From: Buddleja alternifolia
Taxonomy: Eukaryota; Streptophyta; Magnoliopsida; Lamiales; Scrophulariaceae
NCBI GenBank assembly: GCA_019426215.1
Contig: CM033392.1
Location: 37,558,980 to 37,622,979 of the forward strand
Direction: 5' to 3'
DNA: 64,000 nucleotides
The position numbers and the translations under genes were made by a program. The notes under the pieces were generated by a model. That model was not told the origin of the DNA. It did no database searches and saw only the letters and a list, made by a program, of their open reading frames with translations. Shown here one piece after another: positions 45,521 to 55,394 of this stretch (positions are counted from its first letter, which is position 1; the number at the start of each line of letters is the position of its first letter).

Positions 45521-47330
45521 TGATAGGAGTCATTTTTACGTGTTATTAAGCCCCTTTGTGTTTATGTTTTAGGTTCATTTATCGCTTGATTTTGTCACAT
45601 GTGCATTTAATTCGTGCATTAAGTGATTTCAAACCTTAAATGGATACAATCAAAGAACGGGCTGAAAAACGACGTATAAAACAAGTTTAGGCCAAGATGC
45701 TTCACACCTCCACGACCAAACAAGCAAGAAACAAGCTGGAGTTAGCCAAAATCATATTTTAGTACCATTTCCGCACACCTGGGTGCCAAATCAGAAACAA
45801 TCTCCACGTTGGAACGCCATTTGGATAAATTTAGAGACCGAATTTGATGCCGTGTCCTTCTACAAAGTTTAAGATCTATGTCTTATCTTTACATGGGGAC
45901 TTGAATCGGAGGTCTGTGGAGACGTTTATGAATAAAACACTATCCCTGCGCGGGAAAATACGAAAGTGGCAGCTCCCATTCTTAGTAGGTGGAAAACAAG
46001 AGAATGGTAGTTCACATTCTTGGTAGGAGGAAAGTAAGAGAATGGTAGGTGGAAAACAAGAGAATGGTAGTTCACATTCTTGGTAGGAGGAAAGTAAGAG
46101 AATGGTAGGTGGAAAACAAGAGAATGGTAGTTCACATTCTTGGTAGGAGGAAAGTAAGAGAATGGTAGGTGGAAAACAAGAGAATGGTAGTTCACATTCT
46201 TGGTAGGAGGAAAGTAAGAGAATGGTAGGTGGAAAACAAGAGAATGGTAGTTCATATTCTTGGTAGATGGAAAGCAAGAGAATGGTAGGTGGAAATAAAA
46301 GAGAATGGAAGCACATGTTCTTGGTTGGTGAATTCTTTTGGCTATAAAAGGAGGATTGGAGGCCATCCTATAAACACACTTGAAAACACATTCCCCATTG
46401 GGGGAACCTAAAAACATCCTATCATCATCTTCATCATCCTTAGATTAGTATGAAGATTATCAAGAACCTTTGAAGGTGAAGAAATCAAGAAGCATGGAAG
46501 AGATGAAGATCGAAGTTCAACCATCAAAAATACGAGGGAGTTTCTTAGATTTAGTTTGTTTTTGTCTATGAATATGAATCTTAATTTAAATTCCTATCTT
46601 TTATCTTTTATGATGAAATAGATTCTTCGAACTAAGGCCATGTTGTGGCTTAATTATGATAATTGAGATATAAATTGTGTTTTTCATATTAATTCTATTG
46701 TTGCTTTGTGTCTTGATCTTGTTTGAATGCATCATATGCTTAGCTACCATATGCATGATTTATTGCTTAAATTATTCGTTCGAGAGAAGGAAATTTAAGG
46801 TGCAAAGATGATCATCACATAATCCGTAAAAAATAGGGAATTGCGCCTAGAGATAGGTATAGATTCCCGGGTGCAATTAGCCAGATTAATCCGGGGAAAT
46901 TCTGGAACTTGAATGCATGATTGTTGGTTAGATTCTCGGATAGACGTATCTAGAGAACCATCAATTAATCATAGGATTATTACAGCCGAGACATCGGGTA
47001 GTAATTATTTAAGGCTTTTTTCCACCAAAGCAACATTAGTCTAATAATATGAGAAAATGTTTGTAATGAAAATTGATTAATTTATGCCAACAGATGTGTC
47101 TTAGTTGCTCTCTTCCATAGCTATCTTGATTTCGACATCTTGTTTCTTATATCTTACTTCCATAATATTTTAGTTAATTCTTGTTTTAGTTTAAGTTCTT
47201 CAATTGCTTTAAAATCATAAACTAAAATACAAGTCCTTGAGGTTCGACAACCCGGACTTTATTGTCCACTTTATTACTACACACAACCAGTCCACTTGCT
47301 GTTTAATACACGTAAGGATTTTTCGTGTCA
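45521..47330 (+). repeat. 3' LTR of N2
   Basis: It is 1810 bp with the same ends as the 5' LTR. Its tandem array (about 45990-46290) has four near-identical 60-bp units plus the variant, one more than the 5' LTR. TATA box at 46343-46350. The ORFs on the minus strand (for example 45926-46417) derive from the array. Confidence 0.94.
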
Positions 47331-49620
47331 AACCTAACAGATATGATGGACATGATAGTCAAGGCCGGGCTTAAAACATTTTTGACTCAATACTTTTATT
47401 TATTTTCGAAGGAAGTTGACACCTTCTGGAAGACTGCTAAACTCTCCGAGGACAAAAGTCTATCTCGTGTCTAATTCCTCTATCCAAGAAGGAGTCATCT
47501 AAGGAATTTATTCTGTCTGCTGCCTCCATTGCCGAGAACTGTAATCTCCCAAATGAGGGTGAGGCATTGGATTGCGCCACTTTGGATCAAATCAAAGAAG
47601 CATGGACAACCATCAGTGCTTATGAAGGCGTACCCTACAAATAGCACTTTGAAAAGAAAGATCTGGTATTCAAATACCGACTGATGGCTGATTTCTGCAG
47701 CAAGATTATGGAATGCAGACTGGGTACCTTTGATAAGGTGAACCCAGTGCAATTTCAGATGATGACGGCGATACTCCTCAACCTCAAGATCAACTAGAGT
47801 GAGTACATTTTTGGAAGGTTTCGAGACTTCTTAAGCGCCCCAAATAAACCATATGGGCTTGTTTTGAGCGACTTACTATACAAATCAGAGTGTGTATACT
47901 CTTCTGGTCAATCGCTAAATAACACCAAATTGCTGGGAAAAAGGATTCTGAGTAATCTCTTCAATCCTCCCAAGGTTGGTGGTGCTGCTAGACCACTTTC
48001 TGAGCATCTGGAAGTATGTCAAGCGTCCGATGAGGAAGCTGAGCGTTCAATTCTAGAAGAAGCCGTGAAGCGTCCGGCTGCAACAAAGAAGAGGGCTCCC
48101 AGAAAGCCCAAGGCTCAAGTTGTTCCCTCTCCTCAAAAGGATGATGAGGCAACTGATGAGGATGCAGAGGATAAGTTACCTCTCATCAAGCGGAAGAAGC
48201 TGGAAGGCATTATTAAACAAATAGACTTCGAGGAACCAGCCATTGCTCCTCCCGCTCAAACGCTCAAGCTCATTGAAGGAGTAAATGTAAAAAAGATCTT
48301 TAAGCGTACCAGGACAAGCAAGCGTTAAGCTGCTCCTATTCCTGAGAAGCCTGAGACTGTTGAGCCAAGCGCTCAAGTTGTTGTTGAGCCAAGCACTCAT
48401 GTTGCTGTTGAGACAAGTTCTCAGGGTAAGTTTATTTCTTCCCACAACATTTCTATTCCTACATCTATAGAAGATCCTGCCCTTATAGAGGATAGTTCAT
48501 GTGTTACAGCTATAGTTCCAGCTGCTGCTGAAGCATCAACAGACGTCCACTTAGATGTTAAGATGACAAAAGTTGTGGCTATTGCCAAAGACGTTGCCGC
48601 AGAAGCTGCTGCAATTGAAACTGAGGAACCTGCTCCAAAAGAGGTTCAAGCGTCAACTTTTGTCCCGGCTATAACAGAGGCACGCTCAGAAGATCAAAGC
48701 GTTGCTGAAGATGTTACAAAGCCAAGGCACTTCTTCAAACTGGATGATTTGAAGACGATTGCTCATTCAATCAATTATACGCCTCCAGCACTTGAAGAAG
48801 ATTTCATTCATGCAGGCTATAATGAAGAAAGATACATTGCTGCTGAGAACGAGATTGCCCTGCTGATTGATATTGACAGTAAGATCAAGGATATAGTGTT
48901 CAACACCGAGCTGACAGAAATTGAGAGGAAGTACTATCTGGCCGTTCAACTTGATAAATGTCCTGATCAGATACCATCTTCTCTTATTCTTCAACAAGAC
49001 AGACAAGGAGGTAGAACTCCTAGGTGTGATGTGGATCTCACCTACTACCTAGATTATGGGCACAGTAAGTCAATCGGCTTTGCTCTCAGAGACTACAACA
49101 TCCTTGTGTATGATCCTTTTCACCTTATATTTCTCAATCCTTCAGAAGCAGTCTTGAACAGAGAAGGCTAAACACATTTTTCTCACATTGCAAATAGCCC
49201 TGAAAACATAAATTCTGCTAATCCTCTCCTACTCTGGAAGAATAAAGGCATTCATGCCGGTGAGCGTCTCGAATCTCTAACGGATTTGATCCAGATCGAA
49301 GTTGATGCATACTTTGACAGTGTTTGGAATGCCAACTATCAGCCTAATAGATATTGTTTTGAATCTATCAGAGATATCCATCATGAAGGCATTCGAGCTA
49401 TGTCAATGCTGGAACATACTACTGTATGGCTGAAGTCAACTGGGTTGAAGCGTATGTGGGCCATAGATATACGTTCACAGAATTAGTTCAATCTCCCCAT
49501 GTATTTAGCATAGGCATGCATGACAAGAAGCGTCAGTTTGCCAAGTATTGCCTTGTACAGCGTCAGAAGCGAGTTGGACCTGCTACTAAGTTACCAAGAG
49601 AGCGTCAACAGACAGAACTA
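47331..49620 (+). pseudogene. Third ORF of A, continued after N2
   Basis: The frame resumes after the AACCT duplication (TDMMDMIVKAGLKTFL, FSKEVDTFWKTAKLSEDKS), then breaks. It continues in pieces: a Lys/Pro-rich basic stretch (RKPKAQVVPSPQKDDEATDE, then LIKRKKLEGI), an Ala/Glu-rich stretch, and a well-ordered region at 48563-49490. That region has HFFKLDDLKTIAHSINYTPP, DQIPSSLIL, LNPSEAVLNREG, LLLWKNKG and FESIRDIHHEGI. A TAA at 49169 and a frameshift at about 49430 interrupt it. Element C encodes a clear homolog. There are no retroviral envelope hallmarks, transmembrane segment or known fold that I recognise. Confidence 0.6.
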
Positions 49621-49672
49621 AAGGTAAAACTAAAGGTATAGGTACTATGCATAGGGGGAACATCATGATAAG
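49621..49672 (+). pseudogene. Short protease-region piece of Sirevirus pol
   Basis: These 52 bases match the A protease region at about 36926-36972 (ggtaaaactaaaggta, gcatagggggaacatcatga). It is most simply the remaining protease part of element B, joined on its left to the third ORF of A and cut on its right by an LTR. Confidence 0.7.
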
Positions 49673-50354
49673 TGTTAGGAATTTCATGTTAGATGTTTTG
49701 ATGATGAGCATTAGGATTCTATGTTAGACCCCAAAATATGTAAGTTTGTTTTTATTTAGAAATCATGTATAAGCTTTGAAGCGTTAGATTTGTAATAGGC
49801 CTTATAGGCTTTGCTTTATTTTTTTCTAGATCGTTAGGCTAAGTATTCTTAGACTAAGCGTCTGATGAATTCTGAGTGAGCTTATCAGTAGTTTAGTTCG
49901 AAGACTCAAGCAACTAAAGTCTGAATGAAGATGAAGTTTCCAAGCGTCCAAATGACCAGCTATACCAAGAGTTTCTTATAGGACAGAAGTTATTCAAGGA
50001 TGAATGAGCGTCTACCAATGACTGATTTACCCTGAATTTATCACCTGATTTCAAATATTCTCAGTGCATTAAGTGCCAAAGGGCATTTAATTTAAATGCA
50101 TTAAATGCTGATAAGAGCATTAAATGTGATAAGCACTTTCGGACGTACGAAGAAACCACCCTATTGGACTGTCAACTATTCACAGACTGCAACACCAACT
50201 TTTGTGCAACAGATTTTCAGGAAAAAGGACAAAAGTTGTTCACTCGCGGAGTGAGGGACACGCGCTTGTGCATATCTCAAACAGACACTTTTTTCCAAGA
50301 ATGCCTATAAATAGGACTTCAACAACAAGTCAAAACAATCGATCAATTCCAAGA
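49673..50354 (+). repeat. First half of an A-type Sirevirus LTR
   Basis: TGTTAGGAATTTCATG starts at 49673. It follows the C 3' LTR to about 50354, with TATA box tataaatag at 50306-50314. It then stops within aattccaagacaaattg and is followed directly by integrase coding sequence. It looks like an LTR insertion later cut by a deletion. Confidence 0.8.
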
Positions 50355-52612
50355 CAAATTGGAATACATCATGAGTATTCAGCTCCAAGAACTCCTCAAC
50401 AAAATGGTATTGCTGAGCACCGGAACATAACGCTCAAGAAAACCGCTAGGATGATGTTAGCAGAGTCTAAGCTTGATCCTAGGTTTTGGGCCGAAGCGAT
50501 CAACACTGCTTGTCACACTCAAAATCGTTGCTTGATCAACAACAGCATGGGAAAACTCCGTGTGAACTATGGAAGGGACGTAAGCCAAATGTTTCATACT
50601 TTCACATCTTTGGTTCAAAATGTTTTATTCATAATAATGGATCCCAAAGCCTAAAAACATTTGATCTTAAAGTAGATGAGAGAATCTTTCTAGGCTATGC
50701 CAAAAATGGAAAGAATTTTCGCATGCTTAATAAGATCAAATCGAAGGTTGAAGAATTCATTCATGTTATTTTTGATGATGCCAACCAAGAACCGAGTAAG
50801 GTTATGTTAATGATGTAGGATGATAATGTAAGATCTGTTAATCATGAAGAGAATGATCATCAAGAGCAAAATAGGATTTGTGAATTAGAAGTGTCTATGC
50901 AAGAGGGTAGTCAAGCGCTTGTACAAGAAGTTAATCAAGCGTCTGATCAACCTCCTAACCTATTCCAACCAGATAGACTATGGCTACGTGATCATCCATT
51001 AGAGCAAATTATTAGAGATATTGGAGCTCCTGTGAGGACTAGAGCCGCTATATTAAATGAAGCCATGTTCACGAGTTTCTTATCTCAAATGGAACCAAAG
51101 AAAGTGGATGAAGCGCTAAGCGATCCAAGTTGGATTGAGGGCATGCAAGAAGAGCTTAATCAGTTTGAGCGTAGTAAGGTTTGGACGCTAGTACTAAGGC
51201 TAACTCTTAAGGAGTTATTGGAACTACATGGGTTTATAGAAACAAGATGGATGAGAATGGCATTGTGAAAAAAAATAAAGCTAGACTTGTCGCTCAAGGA
51301 TATTTCCAAGAAGAGGATATTGATTTTGATGAGACATATGCTTCTGTAGCCCGTCTTGAAGCAATTCGCATATTTCTAGCATATCCAGCATTCAACAAAT
51401 TCACAGTGTATCAAATGGACGTAAAGAGTACTTTCCTGAGTGGTAAACTCCAAGAAAAAGTCTATGTGGAGCAACCACCAGGATTCATCAACAACCATGG
51501 TAAGGGTATGGTCTACAAGCTTGATAAGGCACTCTATGGTCTAAAACAAACACCTAGAGCATGGCATGACACTCTTTCTATTTTTTTTATTGGGAATGAC
51601 TTTTCAAAAGGCAGTGTTGATACAACGTTATTCAAAATTACCAATGACGAAGATATTCTCTTAATCCAAATATATGTTGATGATATTATTTTTGGATCTA
51701 CTAATAAGCGTCTGTATGTGAAAGTTTTGAAAATGATGCAAGAATAATTTGAAATGAGCATGATGGGTGAATTAATTTTCTTCTTAGAATTACAAGTTAA
51801 ACAATTCCCTAATGGCATATTTATTAACCAAGCTAAGTATACACGAGATATGATTAAGAAATTTGGTATGAAAAATGCATCATCTTCAAAGATTCCAATG
51901 AGCCAAACGCTTAAGCTAGATCAAGATGAAAGTGGGAAGAAGGTTGATATCACTAATTATAGAGGTATCATTGGAGCACTTCTTTTTCTTATTGCTAGTA
52001 GACCTGATATTGTTTTTTCGATATGCATGTGTGCACGCTTTTTAGCCTATCCTAGTGAGTCACACTTAATCGTAGCCAGGAGAATCATTAAATACCTAAA
52101 AGGCACACAAAATGTGGGTTTATGGTATCCAAGAGACTCTCCTTTTGAACTTATTGGTTATTCAGATGCAAATTTTGCAGGATGCAAAATTGACCGGACA
52201 AGTACTAGTGGTACATGTCAATTTCTGGGTGATAGGTTAGTTTAATGGCATAGTAAGAAACAACAATCAATAGCTACCTCTACAGCTGAAGCAGAGTATG
52301 TAGCTGCAGGTAGTTGTTGTGCACAAATTTTATGGATGAGGCAACAACTTAGAGATAATTGTATAATCCTAGGTCCAACCCCTGTCCATTGTGAAAACCA
52401 AAGTGTCGACTCAAAATCCTGTTCTTCATTCCAGAACCAAACATATTGACATTAGATACCATTTTCTTCGTGACCATGTTCAAAAGAAAGATATCTCCGT
52501 GCATTTTATTAGAACTGACAAACAATTGGCAGATATCTTCACCAAAGCGCTCAAAGAACAACGTTTTCTCACTTTAAGAAGTGAACAAGGTATGATTGAT
52601 TTAAAAGCTTAA
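50355..52612 (+). pseudogene. Sirevirus B pol from mid-integrase to RNase H
   Basis: It begins at the integrase phrase IHHEYSAPRTPQQNGIAE, the region with the catalytic Glu, and continues through the linker, RT ([31 protein letters not shown]) and RNase H. Frameshifts lie at about 50540, 50820 and 51240. TAA stops lie at 51745 (CAA in A) and 52243. RNase H has YSDANFAG where A has YSDADFAG, and HCENQS before a small deletion, where A has HCDNQSA. The end (IDLKA) matches A. It is dead, and its 5' part up to mid-integrase is gone. Confidence 0.86.
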
Positions 52613-52990
52613 TCATTATGCATCATATTTTCATTAGACATATAATGTAAGTGGAATCTACTTTATTTATGTCTAAAAGATTCTTGAAAAATTGTTACAA
52701 GTCATCAAGTTTAGGGGGAACCTTAAAATTGCACTTATACACATCTGTAAGCGTCAATGATCAAAAACTACCTTTATATGCATAGATCATCAACGCTTAT
52801 TATTCTTATTTGTGCATGATATGTCGAACGCTAAAAAATAAAAGAATTTAATTTAAAGCGTCAACATAAATCTTCTCTAACAAAAGGATGTTAAGCGTTG
52901 AACATATTCCCTTAAACATTTAATAGAAACTTTTATAAAAATCATGCAAAATTTTAAATGGCTAGTGACGTGATGGATAGACTCAAAGTG
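52613..52990 (+). other. Spacer between pol and the third ORF remnant of B
   Basis: It is the counterpart of 40002-40400 in A, AT-rich and non-coding, with one purine motif (tttagggggaacc, about 52710). At about 52985 it jumps to the C-terminal coding part of the third ORF. Confidence 0.65.
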
Positions 52991-53596
52991 CACAAGCTGC
53001 TGATGCACCTCCCCATTTCGAGGCAGACATAGAGTTGGAAGTTGATTTATCAACGGTGGTGGAAATCGCTAGAGAATTTGACACTGTCCTTCCAGATGCT
53101 GAAATCTCACCAGCCCAGGAAGCGACTTTGGAGGCTGAGCGATCAATAAAAATGGCCGAGATTATCCCCACACCAATTGGTCCTCCTCCTCAAGCAGTCA
53201 ATTTCTTTCCTAGAGGCTATACTGAAGATTTGGAGTATTATTATGCCTGGAGAGAGACGACGCTTAGGCAGTTGATGGACATGGAGCTAAATTTTCAAAC
53301 TACTTTTCACAATCCTGCCTTATTGGATGCTCAAAAGACAATCGTATTTGAGACGCTTGCCAATAGTGGAGTTACAACAATGAAAGAGATTTTTGTGGCG
53401 TGATATCGCTGAATTGAAGTCTTCCCTTGATGATGCCAAGAAAGGGGAAGAGAAAGAAAAACATCAAGAATCCAAGGCCAAAGGAAAAGCCTCAATGGAG
53501 CCAGTGTCCAAAATAGACAATAAGAATTGGCGCTCCATGTTTGAAGAGATAGTGAGCCTGAAGAAGATGCTCACAAAGAAGCATAAGCCAAGATAA
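52991..53596 (+). pseudogene. Third ORF of B, C-terminal remnant
   Basis: An open stretch reads an acidic region (FEADIELEVDLSTVVEIARE), then FFPRGYTEDLEYYYAWRETT, then a basic, probably helical end (IAELKSSLDDAKKGEEKEKH, SMFEEIVSLKKMLTKKHKPR). A frame change at about 53395 splits it. Compared with A, the N-terminal and middle parts are deleted. It ends about 220 bases before the 3' LTR. The coiled-coil-like end resembles what is known for Sirevirus envelope-like proteins, but the match is only in character. Confidence 0.6.
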
Positions 53597-53813
53597 CATT
53601 TTTTTTCCAGTTTAAATCATGTATGCTTTTCAATTCCATGTCTAATGAATGAATGATTTATCGCTAAAACATCTTGTTGAGGCTAATCTAACGTTAGTTA
53701 ACTTAACTAACTTTCTAACGCTAACTTATATTTATTTTGGGCTTTTCTTTGAACTCTAAAACTACAAAAGAGTTGTAAGAGTTAAGGTCTTGACATCATC
53801 AAAAATGGGAAAT
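53597..53813 (+). other. 3' untranslated region and polypurine tract of B
   Basis: Short AT-rich sequence ends in catcaaaaatgggaaat just before the LTR start. The same place in C reads catcaaaaagggggaaat (minus strand). Confidence 0.75.
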
Positions 53814-55307
53814 TGTTAGGAAATTTCATGTTAGATGTTTTGATGATGACAAGAATAAGATTTTATGTTAGACCCCAAAAGAATGTAAGTTTATGTTTTC
53901 ATAGAACATTTGTATAAGCGTTTGAAAGTTTGTTATTTTATTAGACTTGTAATTTTTATCTTTATAGATTTTAGACTAAGTATTAGATACCGAGTCGCTG
54001 ATAGAATTCGAGGTGAGTCTATCAAAGATGAAGTTGAAGATCAGCATCTGAAGTCAAGTGAAGATGAAGATTTGTTCTTATCGTCTGTCAAATGCTAAAG
54101 GACTGTTTCAAGATTTATGAATCAAGCGCTCAAGCTACTCAAGCGATCAAGGATCAGATTCACCTGAAATAAATTATCATGTCATGGAGGACTTAAATGC
54201 AATCATCAACAGACATTTATTTCAAACGGAGAATAAATTCAAAACGCATTAATTGTCTGATAAGTGCATTAAATGTGATAAGCTATTATGACTTGTGGAC
54301 AAGACACCTTTTGACTAGACTGTCAGAATTCAGAGTTCAAAGTCTGCTCTTGTCCAAACGGAACCAGTAGAAATTCAGAAATGCCAGAAAATGGATTGTT
54401 TAACGCACTGCGTGAGAGACACATGCCTTCATGTGTCCAACGGACAAATCCCAAGAAATCTCTATAAATAGTACCCTCAGCAAAACCCTACATATATATG
54501 TACATACAAGAACACACACGTACATACACAAGAAAAGGTTAAAACTTTGCTGAAATCATTTGAGAGAAAAACTTAGAAACTCCATAGACAAAATTCTTTC
54601 AAGCTTTTCATACACATTCCAAAGACAGTCAAAGATATCTCAAACCTCTTGAAAGAAGAACCCTAAACTCCTACTGAGATATCCCAAGTTGTTTGAACTT
54701 CCGAACATCAAACAAACTCGTGAGAAAAGTCTCAACATCTTTCATTTGAGTAAGAAAGTTTGTTGATTCACAAGCATTATTTTTGTGTAAAAGAAGCTTG
54801 TTGAAAAAGGTCTTTATTGGAGCTGAAGTCTGTGTTATCAAGGATCTCAAGATCATCTTCCGTTTCCTCTATCTTGTAGAAGTCTCTATATGACTTTTCG
54901 AAAATCATCTTAGTGGATTTCCTCCAAGTGCAAAGGAGAAGAAGGACGTAGCTGGGATTGCATCACCCAGTGAACCTTACAATATCTTGTGTTATTTACT
55001 TCCTTATTGCTTTACTTTATATTTTCATATTATATCTTTAAAAAGGCATTAAAACTGTTAAACAACTATTGGTTAAAGAGAACACTTTGGTAAAACGATT
55101 AAAAACTCTAAGCAACTAAAACTTTTGAGTGATGTTAAATCTTTCAAAGAGAAAATCTACAAATCATTCTGTTGTGCTAACACTGATTAAAGAACTGAAC
55201 GCATGACCCTATCTGGTTACAGTATTCAAATCTTAAGTCTAAGTTAACCTTTTAAGACAACCTTCAAAGTAAACGCTCAGCTAAGCGTCTACATTTTGGG
55301 ACCAATA
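53814..55307 (+). repeat. 3' LTR of B
   Basis: TGTTAGGAAATTTCATG to about ...TTGGGACCAATA. It is the same subfamily as 30705-32168, with a TATA box at 54473-54481. The exact end is uncertain by a few bases because the terminal CA is degraded. Confidence 0.83.
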
Positions 55308-55394
55308 ACCTCGGTGAGATTTCATATGTCCACTGACTTCGGAATCTATGTACCAACTATCATCCGTTCGTTGAACTAACATAGTGGAAAAGAG
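55308..55394 (-). pseudogene. Start of the Retrofit-type protease
   Basis: The minus strand reads TDDSWYIDSEVSGHMKSHRG, a copia protease start in which DSG is changed to DSE. It continues in frame and in sense with NLYSSAPCDMSKL at 30704 on the far side of insertion B. This proves the two are halves of one gene. Confidence 0.75.

Larger units (their letters stand above)
40973..47330 (+). mobile_element. N2: second complete copy of the non-autonomous N family
   Basis: It is 6358 bp with a 1753-bp 5' LTR, a 1810-bp 3' LTR, the same tRNA-Asp primer site, the same orphan ORF (damaged differently) and the same hairpins. The target duplication AACCT lies at 40968-40972 and 47331-47335. The LTR length difference comes from one extra 60-bp repeat unit plus small indels. 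It lies inside the third ORF of Sirevirus A and is therefore younger than A. Confidence 0.94.
33604..49620 (+). mobile_element. Sirevirus-type element A (gag, pol, third ORF), split by N2
   Basis: The order is the 3' part of a 5' LTR, initiator-Met primer site, gag, pol (protease, integrase, RT, RNase H), a spacer, and a third ORF. N2 interrupts the third ORF. The right end is lost by a join to element B at about 49620. The gag/pol type and the extra ORF downstream of pol identify a Sirevirus-like copia. Confidence 0.82.
30705..55307 (+). mobile_element. Sirevirus-type insertion B, filled by nested elements
   Basis: The left LTR (30705-32168) and right LTR (53814-55307) are the same subfamily. 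The outside bases are ACCAC (30700-30704) and ACCTC (55308-55312), a target duplication with one later change. The flanking Retrofit protease reads through once the insertion is ignored. Inside, only the 3' part of B remains (about 49621-53813). Its 5' part is replaced by an LTR fragment (32169-33603) and by element A with N2 inside it. Confidence 0.75.

Noticed and set aside
45876..46417. Two long minus-strand ORFs (146 and 163 codons) with a 20-residue repeat, also at 41358-41812
   Set aside because: They are produced by the 60-bp LTR tandem array, whose unit is a multiple of three and has no stop in two frames. They read antisense to the LTR promoter and change with unit number.
47331..49620. 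Calling the third ORF a true retroviral envelope
   Set aside because: No signal peptide, cleavage site, fusion peptide or membrane anchor is visible. Only its position downstream of pol matches. I left it as unknown function.
49286..49641. Two overlapping ORFs as separate small genes
   Set aside because: Both are pieces of the third ORF of A in two frames, as the homolog in C shows.
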